Of a stretch of DNA of 64,000 nt, positions 52,995 through 61,003 are shown piece after piece (position 1 is the stretch's first letter; every line of letters begins with the position of its first letter). The position numbers and the translations under genes are program-made. Source of the DNA: Ascidiaceihabitans donghaensis (GTDB lineage: Bacteria; Pseudomonadota; Alphaproteobacteria; Rhodobacterales; Rhodobacteraceae); NCBI RefSeq assembly GCF_900302465.1, contig NZ_OMOR01000001.1, forward strand, positions 868,001 through 932,000, read 5' to 3'. The notes below the pieces were generated by a model, which was not told the DNA's origin, searched no databases, and saw only the letters and a list, made by a program, of their open reading frames with translations.

Positions 52995-53041
52995 TATACT
53001 ATATATAGCGTTTCGGTCCGCGTCACCCACAATTTGTTGCG
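52995..53041 (+). promoter_or_regulatory. Two NrdR boxes ahead of nrdJ
   Basis: Box 1 contains CTATATATAG (52999-53008) and box 2 contains CAATTTGTTG (53030-53039). Their centres are 31 bp apart, three helical turns, the usual spacing for the NrdR ribonucleotide reductase repressor (consensus near ACACwATATAGT). Box 1 is a strong match and box 2 weaker. Confidence 0.65.
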
Positions 53042-53141
53042 AAAATTCTAGAAATTCCTGTGGCGCTTGTGGTATAGATGGTCTAATCCAAACCTTCGTC
53101 AAGCCACCAATCAGAATCGCCGATCTTAGAGGGATGTCCGT

Positions 53142-55445
53142 ATGACACGTTTCGCAGCACCTATCGCTGAACAAATTTGGGATATGAAGTACCGCTTCAA
53201 GGAAGCGGACGGCACGCCTTTGGATACGACGGTTGAAGACAGCTGGCGCCGCATAGCGCGGGATTTGGCACGTGTCGAAGACGATGTGGACCATTGGGAA
53301 AACGTGTTTTACGGAGCATTGGAAGACTTTAAATTCTTGCCAGCTGGCCGCATCACAGCGGGTGCAGGCACAGCACGCAAGGTGACGTTGTTCAACTGCT
53401 TTGTTATGGGCACTGTGCCAGACAGCATGGGCGGCATTTTTGATATGTTGAAAGAGGCCGCGCTGACCATGCAACAGGGCGGCGGTATCGGCTATGACTT
53501 TTCAACGATCCGGCCGAAAGGCGCGGATGTGCATGGCGTGGCAGCAGACGCATCTGGGCCTTTGTCGTTTATGGATGTGTGGGATTCTATGTGCCGAACC
53601 ATCATGTCCGCGGGCTCGCGCCGCGGCGCTATGATGGCGACAATGCGGTGCGATCACCCTGACATCGATGATTTTATCACGGCCAAATCAGACGCGGCGC
53701 GGTTGCGCATGTTCAATGTGTCGGTGTTGATCACCGATGACTTTATGGAAGCGGTAAAAGCCAACGGATCTTGGGATCTCAAATTTGACGGTAAGGTCTA
53801 TAAAACGGTTCAGGCGCTGGATTTGTGGAACAAGATCATGCAGTCGACATATGATTATGCCGAACCGGGTGTGATCTTCATTGACCGTATCAACGCTGCC
53901 AACAACCTAAGCTATTGCGAAACTATTGCGGCGACGAACCCGTGTGGCGAACAACCTTTGCCGCCCTATGGCGCGTGCCTTTTAGGATCAATCAATCTGG
54001 CCCGCCTGGTGTCTGATCCATTTGGCGATGCGGCCAAACTGGACCAAGATTCGCTGACGGAACTGGTCGCTACGGCTGTGCGTATGATGGACAATGTGGT
54101 CGACGCCTCCAAATTCCCACTGCCGGAACAAGAACGCGAAGCCCAGAACAAGCGCCGCATTGGCCTTGGTGTCACAGGGTTGGCGGATGCGCTTTTGATG
54201 GTTGGGCAGCGCTATGGCTCTGACGAGGCGGCGCGTCAAACAGAAGACTGGCTGCACGCGATCGCCCGCGCCGCATATCGGGCGTCGGTCCAGTTGGCAC
54301 GCGAAAAGGGCGCGTTCCCACTGTTTGATGCCGACGCGTATCTTGCATCCGGCACCATGCAAATGATGGACGAAGACGTCCGCGCAGAAATCAAAGAACA
54401 TGGCATCCGAAACGCCTTGCTGACGTCTATCGCGCCCACAGGCACCATCAGCCTTTATGCGGGCAACGTAAGTTCCGGCATCGAGCCGGTGTTTGCCTAC
54501 GCCTACACGCGCAAAGTGCTGCAAAAAGACGGGTCACGGACCGAAGAAGAAGTTGTCGATTATGCCGTGCAAATGTGGCGTGACAAAATGGGTGAAGCGG
54601 CTTTGCCAGACTATTTTGTCAACGCCCAGACGTTGGCGCCCTCGGATCACGTCAAGATGCAAGCGGCCGCCCAGAAATGGGTCGATTCCAGTATTTCCAA
54701 GACCATCAACTGCCCCGAGGACATCAGCTTTGATGAATTCAAGAACGTCTACATGCAAGCTTGGGACACCGGGTGCAAAGGGTGCACGACGTACCGGCCC
54801 AACGATGTGACGGGGTCTGTCCTGAGTGTCAGCGACGACAGCGCAAACAAAACGGATGCAACGGCCCCCGAAGTCGTCACGCACGATGACGCAGAGCCGA
54901 TGCAACCGCACGGCGACGTCATCTACATGCAAGATCCATTGGACCGGCCTGAAGCGCTGGAAGGCAGCACCTATAAGATCAAATGGCCTGACAGCGAACA
55001 CGCCATCTACATCACAGTGAATGACCTTGTGACCGGTGGCCATCGTCGCCCGTTTGAAGTGTTTATCAATTCCAAGAATATGGAAAATTTTGCGTGGACC
55101 GTTGCTTTGACACGCATGATCTCTGCCGTATTCCGGCGCGGTGGAGACGTATCATTTGTCGTCGAAGAGCTGAAAGCCGTGTTTGATCCACGAGGCGGCG
55201 CTTGGATGAACGGCAAATATATTCCGTCTATTTTGGCGGCGATTGGTGGCGTTATCGAACAACACCTTGTTGCAACGGGCTTTATTGCAGGCGAGGGCAT
55301 GGGGCTGAAATCGGACCCACAGGCCGAAATCATCGGTATGGACCGACCCAAAGGCAAAGCCTGCTCAAGCTGCGGCAGCTATGAATTGCGTATGGTCGAG
55401 GGATGTATGACATGCGCAAGCTGCGGATATAGCAAGTGCGGCTAA
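53142..55445 (+). CDS. nrdJ: Adenosylcobalamin-dependent ribonucleotide reductase (class II)
   Basis: A 767-residue enzyme making deoxynucleotides with B12. NCFVMGTVPDSMGGIF holds an active-site cysteine, the radical-site region is SYCETIAATNPCGEQPLPPYGACLLGS with NPCGEQ, and SIAPTGTISLYAGNVSSGIE is the substrate-binding loop. The C-terminal zinc/thiol tail is CSSCGSYELRMVEGC and CASCGYSKCG, carrying the shuttle cysteines. NrdR boxes in front fit control by dNTP status. Confidence 0.96.
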   Translation: MTRFAAPIAEQIWDMKYRFKEADGTPLDTTVEDSWRRIARDLARVEDDVDHWENVFYGALEDFKFLPAGRITAGAGTARKVTLFNCFVMGTVPDSMGGIFDMLKEAALTMQQGGGIGYDFSTIRPKGADVHGVAADASGPLSFMDVWDSMCRTIMSAGSRRGAMMATMRCDHPDIDDFITAKSDAARLRMFNVSVLITDDFMEAVKANGSWDLKFDGKVYKTVQALDLWNKIMQSTYDYAEPGVIFIDRINAANNLSYCETIAATNPCGEQPLPPYGACLLGSINLARLVSDPFGDAAKLDQDSLTELVATAVRMMDNVVDASKFPLPEQEREAQNKRRIGLGVTGLADALLMVGQRYGSDEAARQTEDWLHAIARAAYRASVQLAREKGAFPLFDADAYLASGTMQMMDEDVRAEIKEHGIRNALLTSIAPTGTISLYAGNVSSGIEPVFAYAYTRKVLQKDGSRTEEEVVDYAVQMWRDKMGEAALPDYFVNAQTLAPSDHVKMQAAAQKWVDSSISKTINCPEDISFDEFKNVYMQAWDTGCKGCTTYRPNDVTGSVLSVSDDSANKTDATAPEVVTHDDAEPMQPHGDVIYMQDPLDRPEALEGSTYKIKWPDSEHAIYITVNDLVTGGHRRPFEVFINSKNMENFAWTVALTRMISAVFRRGGDVSFVVEELKAVFDPRGGAWMNGKYIPSILAAIGGVIEQHLVATGFIAGEGMGLKSDPQAEIIGMDRPKGKACSSCGSYELRMVEGCMTCASCGYSKCG

Positions 55446-55480
55446 GAGGTTTGGTGTCTGACAAAGCGCTATGACCAAAT

Positions 55481-55507
55481 AAGGCGGATGCTCAGGAGCT
55501 GCCTTTT
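55481..55507 (+). terminator. Weak terminator of nrdJ
   Basis: AAGGC (55481-55485) pairs with GCCTT (55501-55505), with small internal pairs, and TT(TC)ATTTT follows. A second hairpin, ATTGCGGC/GCCGCAAT (55533-55540 and 55561-55568), lies in the same convergent gap and could help. Confidence 0.4.
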
Positions 55508-55608
55508 CATTTTGCCGGAGTGTTATCTTCTTATTGCGGCTTGGAATGTCGTGGACCTTCGCCGCAATAGCCGAGGATTTCTGAATACCCACAAGGGGCT
55601 ATCACATA

Positions 55609-56940
55609 TCAAGTCCAGACTGGTTCTGCTGTTTTCAAAGGGCCTGCCGGGTAGCGCCAATGCGGTGTAGCTCCTGAAACGGACAGTGGAAATGTGATCC
55701 GTTGGCTTGGGCCCCAAACGGTCTGTTCGATATGGGGTGCGCAGTCGGTTAAGGTTTCTGGTGCCAACATTTCAGCGTCGTTTCGCGGTCCAGCATCCAC
55801 CAACAATCGCGCGGTGCGGGCCAGTGACAGTTTGGCTGCCATCACATCGCCCGTCGCAGCCCTAATGCGCAGTCCACGTATTACTGCGGCCGCCATCAGA
55901 TAGCCTGTAGCGTGATCAAGGGCTTGCACCGGCAAGGGTTTGGGACGGGGCGCGTTTGCAGCCTGCATACCAGAGGCCGCGATGCCCGCGCTCATTTGCA
56001 CAAGGCTGTCAAAGCCGCGTCTGTTCGTCCATGGTCCGGACCACCCGTAAGCGTTCAAGCAGACATCGATGCAGTTCGGATTGATTGCAGCCCGTGTGTC
56101 TGAACCAAGTCCAAGACCTTCCAAAGCATCGGCGCGGTAGCCATGCACCAGTACATCAGCTTGCGCCAGAAGTGTCTGGAAACTCTTGCGATCCGCAGTG
56201 TCGCGTAAATCAAGACCAGCACAGCGTTTGCCTAGTGTCACTTCGGGTTCTGCTGCAGGCTCTTCCCAATCCAGCGGATCAATGCGCAACACTTCTGCGC
56301 CGAACCCTGCCAAAAACCGTGTTGCGACGGGGCCTGCAAGAATGCGGGTTAGGTCCAAAATCCGCACGTTTTCCAATGATCCAAGGGGCGCGGGGCTGGT
56401 TTTTCCTGTTGTTTCCCATGCGATCAAAGGCTCGGACAGAACGGCCTTGCCCTGGGGGTGTGCGGCCCATTCATCTTCGGTCAACATAGCGGCAGCGCAC
56501 CCGTTTTGGGCGATGACAGCACTTTCCAATTCGGTTTTGTGACGTTTGGCAACAGCGTTTGTAACAGCATCTTTGGTGCCTTCACAGCCCAATGCCCGCA
56601 AGGCAGCTGCGCGGTGCTGCGGCGCGTTGGTGTGCAACCTGATCCACCCATCCTTTGTCGCATAGTCGCCCGCCAGATCATCCCAGATAGATGGCAATTC
56701 CCAGCCTTGCGGACGTAAAGTCATGTCAAACCAGAAGGACGCAAGGCGGCGATCTACGTCAGTTGACTGCGCCCCGCTTAAGGCCGCGATCTCGCGCCCT
56801 GCCGCCTCAATCGACGCTGCGGCCAAGTCGGTCACTGCATAAACTGAAGGCAAATGACCCAAACCGTGCCGTGTGCTGGTGACGTCCACTGGCATGGAAG
56901 ACCCTAGGGCCGCGGCGATCGTTGATGCAAAATCTGTCAT
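55609..56940 (-). CDS. Family III CoA-transferase with N-terminal extension
   Basis: A 443-residue protein. From residue 190 on it is a class III CoA-transferase: LENVRILDLTRILAGPVATR is the usual N-terminal block, NAYGWSGPWTNRRGFDSLVQ the central one, and ALDHATGY places the catalytic Asp at 342. The first ~185 residues look like a second, degenerate copy of the family's late part (TKDGWIRLHTNAPQHR). The start MTDFASTIAAALG (56940) is used; an upstream open frame is only the shadow of the divergent gene. Substrate unknown. Its promoter faces that of the HTH-citrate synthase. Confidence 0.82.
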   Translation of the reverse strand: MTDFASTIAAALGSSMPVDVTSTRHGLGHLPSVYAVTDLAAASIEAAGREIAALSGAQSTDVDRRLASFWFDMTLRPQGWELPSIWDDLAGDYATKDGWIRLHTNAPQHRAAALRALGCEGTKDAVTNAVAKRHKTELESAVIAQNGCAAAMLTEDEWAAHPQGKAVLSEPLIAWETTGKTSPAPLGSLENVRILDLTRILAGPVATRFLAGFGAEVLRIDPLDWEEPAAEPEVTLGKRCAGLDLRDTADRKSFQTLLAQADVLVHGYRADALEGLGLGSDTRAAINPNCIDVCLNAYGWSGPWTNRRGFDSLVQMSAGIAASGMQAANAPRPKPLPVQALDHATGYLMAAAVIRGLRIRAATGDVMAAKLSLARTARLLVDAGPRNDAEMLAPETLTDCAPHIEQTVWGPSQRITFPLSVSGATPHWRYPAGPLKTAEPVWT

Positions 56941-56967
56941 GTCTTGGCTCCTGTGTTGTCCAGACGC

Positions 56968-57001
56968 TATCAAGACCATTGCGCTTCGATCAATCTTGAT
57001 A
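56968..57001. promoter_or_regulatory. Inverted repeat in the CoA-transferase / HTH-citrate synthase promoter
   Basis: TATCAAGA (56968-56975) and TCTTGATA (56994-57001) are perfectly complementary, with an 18-bp spacer (26 bp start to start). They lie in a 75-bp gap between two divergent genes, one of which encodes its own helix-turn-helix. Confidence 0.55.
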
Positions 57002-57015
57002 AACATAATCAACCT

Positions 57016-58158
57016 ATGAGCCGGGATGAATGGATAAGCGCAGAGCAAGCCTGCGGCGAACTTGGGGTGCGCAAGCAAACACTGTACGCCTATGCCAGTC
57101 GTAAGGTGCTGCGCGTCATGCAAGACCCGTCCGAGGCACGGCGAAGCCTGTATTCTGCACGCGACGTCGCGCATTTGGCGCAGAGCAATCGCAGACCCCG
57201 TGCGCGGGCGGATGTGGCTGCTGGCAGTATCCGTTGGGGTGATCCGGTGTTGGAAACGCGCATTTCGGGCGTTCACAACGATACACTGTATTTTGGTTCT
57301 GCGCGGGCCGTTGATCTTGCGCAATCTCTGACATTGGAAGATGTCGCCGCACGCCACATGGGGGTGGCGGTTTTGGAGTTGCCGGATGTGGGCGCATATG
57401 CTGCTGCAAACGGGGCTTTCGGAACGCCTATGGCCCGTGGGCTTGCGGTCTTGGCGGATATGGCGGCAACCGCGCCAGCCAGTTTGGGGCGGGGCCGTGA
57501 CGCCTTGGCCAGGGACGGTGCCAAGGTGATGGCGCATCTGGCCTATGCCATGACAGGGCGCACCGATGGTCTGCTCCATTCACGTTTGGCCAAAGAATGG
57601 GGTTTAGACAAAGCCGGGGCAGACTTGATCCGTATGACTTTGGTTCTTCTCAGCGATCACGAATTGAATCCGTCGACCTTTGCAGTGCGTGTGTGTGCAT
57701 CAACAGGGGGCAGTCTGGCGGCCTGCACATTGGCTGGGCTTGCCACCTTGTCTGGCCCGAAACACGGCGGCGTGGCTGGCAAGTCCCTTGAAGCTTTGCG
57801 GGCAGGGCAGGCTGGCACATTTGACAACTTTGTAACGGCGCAGGCGGGCTTGCGTCCATACAGCTACGGGTTCGGGCATCCACTTTATCCAGATGGCGAT
57901 CCACGCGCCCACGCGATTTTGCAGGCTTTGGATGCGCCGATCTGTCGGACTGTGCAGGACATGAGCGTGTTTCTGGGCATTCCGTCCAACGTGGATGCGG
58001 CGTTGTCCGCGATGACGCTGCATTATGATCTGCCTGCTGACGCGGCGCTGACGATCTTTGCGTTGGGCCGTGTGGCAGGGTGGGTTGCACATGCGATTGA
58101 ACAATCCCAAAGCGATCAAATTATTCGCCCGCGTGCCCGGTTTACGCCGGCTGGATAG
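57016..58158 (+). CDS. Citrate synthase family protein with N-terminal helix-turn-helix
   Basis: A 380-residue protein. Residues 6-55 read as a MerR/excisionase-type helix-turn-helix: WISAEQACGELGVRKQTLYA, YASRKVLRV, then RRSLYSARDVAHLA. Residues ~75-370 are a citrate synthase fold with all three catalytic residues: His250 (LSGPKHGG), His288 (GFGHPLYPDGDPRA) and Asp327 (GIPSNVDAAL). So it may be both an enzyme and a DNA-binding protein. The start at 57016 lacks a clear ribosome site; leaderless or weak initiation is possible. It is divergent from a CoA-transferase, which suggests a shared acyl-CoA pathway and possible self-regulation through the repeat at 56968. Confidence 0.82.
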   Translation: MSRDEWISAEQACGELGVRKQTLYAYASRKVLRVMQDPSEARRSLYSARDVAHLAQSNRRPRARADVAAGSIRWGDPVLETRISGVHNDTLYFGSARAVDLAQSLTLEDVAARHMGVAVLELPDVGAYAAANGAFGTPMARGLAVLADMAATAPASLGRGRDALARDGAKVMAHLAYAMTGRTDGLLHSRLAKEWGLDKAGADLIRMTLVLLSDHELNPSTFAVRVCASTGGSLAACTLAGLATLSGPKHGGVAGKSLEALRAGQAGTFDNFVTAQAGLRPYSYGFGHPLYPDGDPRAHAILQALDAPICRTVQDMSVFLGIPSNVDAALSAMTLHYDLPADAALTIFALGRVAGWVAHAIEQSQSDQIIRPRARFTPAG

Positions 58159-58215
58159 CGGCCATGATATTTTTGCAATTCACTTTTCGTACATTTGCAG
58201 GTACGGTGAACCTAC

Positions 58216-58260
58216 CAACAGGGAGGTCCTGTTGATGAATATATCGCAGCGGAGGTCGCT
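58216..58260 (+). promoter_or_regulatory. Two GAGGT-loop hairpins in front of nadM
   Basis: CAACAGG-GAGGT-CCTGTTG (58216-58234) ends at the possible start codon 58235. AGCG-GAGGT-CGCT (58248-58260) ends 4 nt before the start codon 58265. In both, the ribosome-binding GAGG lies in a 5-nt loop closed by a stem. A related CCGG-GAGGT-CCGG hairpin precedes nadV. Confidence 0.45.
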
Positions 58261-58264
58261 TGCT

Positions 58265-59359
58265 ATGGGCAATAAACGCCATTCCTTGGCCGTGTTTATC
58301 GGTCGTTTTCAACCTTTTCACATAGGTCACCATGATGTGGTGGCGTCGATGGTTTCATGTGCTGACAGCCTGCTGATTCTGGTGGGCAGCGCGTATCGTG
58401 CACGGTCGTGGAAAAATCCGTTCAGCTATGCGGAGCGCACAGATTTTATCCGGCAAGGTTGTTCTGACATCCGGTTGCCTGTCGATATCTTGCCGCTGGT
58501 CGATACGCTTTACAATGACCGCGCGTGGGCCACCAATGTGCGCACAGCCGTCCAGTTGCATATGCGGGCCAAAGGTCTTGATGCGGCAGACACCGACATT
58601 CTGTTGACGGGGTTTGAAAAGGATCAATCCTCAAGGTATTTGCGTTGGTTCCCCGAATGGAAAATGATTGCAGCTGATGCAAAAGAGCATGACGGGCAGA
58701 TCATCAACGCCACTGAAATGCGTGAACAGTTGTTCTTTGGACCTGCAGAGCTGGACCGCTTTGGGGCCAGCCACATGGCCTTGGCACAAGACTGGATCGC
58801 ACAGAACCCCAAGCCAGTCGCACAGATCAAGGCAGAAGCCGTTTTTGTGAAATCCTACCGTGCCCGCACCGCGCAGGCCGAAGCCGTTTTTGGCTATCCG
58901 ATCCCCATCAACACCGCCGACAGCGTTGTGGTGCAATCGGGCCATGTTTTGTTGGTTGAGCGCAAATCAGAACCGGGGCGTGGTCTTTGGGCCTTGCCGG
59001 GGGGGCATATTGATCAAGGTGAGACTGCGTTGGATGCCGCCGTGCGGGAACTTTACGAAGAAGCGGGCCTTGATATGCCCAAAGGGGCCATGCGCAGTCG
59101 TTTGACTGCAAGGCGTGTGTTTGACCATCCGGAACGGTCTGAACGTGGGTGGGTACGCACCGAGGCGTTTGTGTTTGAACTGCAAGACCGCGCAAAGCTG
59201 GAAAAGATCAAACCCGGCAGTGATGCGATAAATGCGGCTTGGGTGCCGATCACAGCCATTACCCCTGACGCGATGTTCGAAGACCACTTCGATATCTTGC
59301 AAGCCTTGGTGCCTGATGTGCCTTTTGCCTACGCCTCGATTGTGATGGCGCACGCCTAA
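58265..59359 (+). CDS. Bifunctional NMN adenylyltransferase / Nudix hydrolase
   Basis: A 364-residue two-domain enzyme. Residues 1-170 are a NadM-type nucleotidyltransferase with FIGRFQPFHIGHHD (11-24) as the HxGH motif region and SRYLRWFPEW. Residues 205-364 are a Nudix domain with a full Nudix box (247-269: GGHIDQGETALDAAVRELYE, then EAGL), expected to cleave ADP-ribose or NAD-related compounds. The partner nadV downstream makes NMN from nicotinamide, so the pair converts nicotinamide to NAD. An in-frame ATG at 58235 with its own GGGAGG is an alternative start adding ten residues. Confidence 0.9.
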   Translation: MGNKRHSLAVFIGRFQPFHIGHHDVVASMVSCADSLLILVGSAYRARSWKNPFSYAERTDFIRQGCSDIRLPVDILPLVDTLYNDRAWATNVRTAVQLHMRAKGLDAADTDILLTGFEKDQSSRYLRWFPEWKMIAADAKEHDGQIINATEMREQLFFGPAELDRFGASHMALAQDWIAQNPKPVAQIKAEAVFVKSYRARTAQAEAVFGYPIPINTADSVVVQSGHVLLVERKSEPGRGLWALPGGHIDQGETALDAAVRELYEEAGLDMPKGAMRSRLTARRVFDHPERSERGWVRTEAFVFELQDRAKLEKIKPGSDAINAAWVPITAITPDAMFEDHFDILQALVPDVPFAYASIVMAHA

Positions 59360-59381
59360 CACAGGTTACGTGCGCGGGTGC

Positions 59382-59428
59382 ATGACGACACATCCGCATG
59401 TGATGCTCCGGGAGGTCCGGTGCGTCAT
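59382..59428 (+). promoter_or_regulatory. Compact three-way junction in the nadV leader
   Basis: ATGACG (59382-59387) pairs with CGTCAT (59423-59428) and encloses CACAT/ATGTG (59389-59402) and CCGG-GAGGT-CCGG (59408-59420). It ends about 35 nt before the nadV start codon. A folded leader that could sense a ligand or protein is possible; the stems are short. Confidence 0.35.
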
Positions 59429-59463
59429 CCCATAAATGTCCATATCCGAGGAGGAAAAGGACC

Positions 59464-60888
59464 ATGACTGCATTGTTTGCGCAGGCACTTAACGTGCAAA
59501 ATCCGCTGTTTGACACCGACAGCTATAAATATTCCCACGCAACCCAATATCCGCAGGGCACTGATTATGTGTCGTCTTACATCGAGCCGCGCAAAGGCTG
59601 GGATGGCATCGACGACGTGATGTTCTTCGGGTTGCAGGTGGAATTGGCGAAACTTGCCAAGATCCGCGTCACCCAAGCCATGATAGATGAGGCTGCGCCT
59701 GTTTTGGCAGCCCACGGTTTGTCGCTTTATGTGGAAGGTTGGCAGCGTATCGTGGACGCCCACGCGGGCCGTTTGCCTGTGTTGATCGAAGCGTTGCCCG
59801 AAGGCACTTTGGCCCCGGTGGGTGTGCCGCAGATGCGCATCCAAAACACCGATCCCGCATGTTGGTGGTTGCCGTCGTTTTTAGAAACCCGCCTGTTGAG
59901 GGCCGTTTGGTACCCATCGACTGTAGCGACCCTGTCGCATTATGTGGTGGGCAAAATCCGTGCAGCGATGATTGAAACTGACGGGTCAGACGAGGGCGCG
60001 GAATTCAAGCTGCATGATTTCGGGGCGCGGGGCGCATCCAGTGCACAGACTGCCGCGCTGGGCGGCTTGGCGCACCTTGTCAGCTCCATGGGCACCGATA
60101 CCGCGATGGCTCTGGTTTATGCGCGCAACTTTTATGGGGCTGATATGGCGGGGTTTTCGATCCCGGCGACCGAACACTCGACCATGACTGCGATGGGCGA
60201 AGATGGCGAATTGGCACAGATGCGTGATCTTTTGGCGGCGCACCCATCAGGTTTATTGGCTTGTGTGTCCGACAGCTATGACCTGATGCGGGCTGTCCGC
60301 GACTATTGGGGGGACGCATTGAAAGAGGCCGTTTTGGCGCGTGACGGCGTGTTGGTGGTGCGCCCCGACAGTGGCGATCCATTACAGATCGTACCAGATG
60401 TGATTGAGGCGTTGATGGCCAAGTTCGGCTACACCACCACTGCCCAAGGTTACCGGTTGCTGAATGAAAAAGTACGGGTGATCCAGGGCGACGGGGTGAA
60501 CAGGTTTTCCATCGTCGAGATTATGAAAGTCATGATGCAGCGCGGCCTTGCCATCGGCAATATCGCCTTTGGTATGGGCGGTGGTTTGCTGCAAAAGGTG
60601 GATCGCGATTGCTTTGGTTACTCCATGAAGGCTTCCGCCCTGCAACGGGGTGGGGTGTGGCATGATGTATACAAAGACCCGGTGACCGCTGAAGGGGCGA
60701 AAACCTCAAAGCGGGGGCGGCAAGGCGTCATGCGCAGTGACAATGGCGCCATGGTCGCACGGCGGCTTGAAAACATTCCTGAGGGTGCCGATGCATTGTG
60801 TCCGGTGTTTCGCGACGGGCGTCTGCTGAACGTCCAAACCTTGCAAGAGGTGCGGCAACGGGCTTGGCCGGACAAGTTTGGGGCATAA
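59464..60888 (+). CDS. nadV: Nicotinamide phosphoribosyltransferase
   Basis: A 474-residue enzyme of the NAMPT/NadV type that makes NMN from nicotinamide and PRPP. The N-terminal NPLFDTDSYKYSHATQYPQG is the family hallmark, and KLHDFGARGASSAQTAALGG, VVRPDSGDPLQIVPDVIEAL and GMGGGLLQKVDRDCFGYSMK hold phosphoribosyl- and phosphate-binding residues. GAGGAGG stands ahead of the ATG. It forms a short salvage unit with nadM-Nudix. Confidence 0.94.
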   Translation: MTALFAQALNVQNPLFDTDSYKYSHATQYPQGTDYVSSYIEPRKGWDGIDDVMFFGLQVELAKLAKIRVTQAMIDEAAPVLAAHGLSLYVEGWQRIVDAHAGRLPVLIEALPEGTLAPVGVPQMRIQNTDPACWWLPSFLETRLLRAVWYPSTVATLSHYVVGKIRAAMIETDGSDEGAEFKLHDFGARGASSAQTAALGGLAHLVSSMGTDTAMALVYARNFYGADMAGFSIPATEHSTMTAMGEDGELAQMRDLLAAHPSGLLACVSDSYDLMRAVRDYWGDALKEAVLARDGVLVVRPDSGDPLQIVPDVIEALMAKFGYTTTAQGYRLLNEKVRVIQGDGVNRFSIVEIMKVMMQRGLAIGNIAFGMGGGLLQKVDRDCFGYSMKASALQRGGVWHDVYKDPVTAEGAKTSKRGRQGVMRSDNGAMVARRLENIPEGADALCPVFRDGRLLNVQTLQEVRQRAWPDKFGA

Positions 60889-60896
60889 AATGGTTG

Positions 60897-60930
60897 CAGG
60901 CGGGCCACAAGTTGGGCCGCCTGTCTTCTT
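60897..60930 (+). terminator. Terminator of nadV
   Basis: CAGGCGG (60897-60903) pairs with CCGCCTG (60917-60923), with an inner CC/GG pair, and is followed by TCTTCTT. It begins 8 nt after the stop codon. Confidence 0.6.
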
Positions 60931-61003
60931 GCGGCTGGCTCTGCTGCCAATGGAAGGCTATAGGTGGGGGTGCTCGGGGGGGCATTTATTCGGGACGTTC
61001 CCA

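Noticed and set aside
52969-53141. Cobalamin riboswitch ahead of the B12-dependent nrdJ
   Set aside because: The region is only 173 bp and lacks a recognisable B12 box; the NrdR boxes explain it better.
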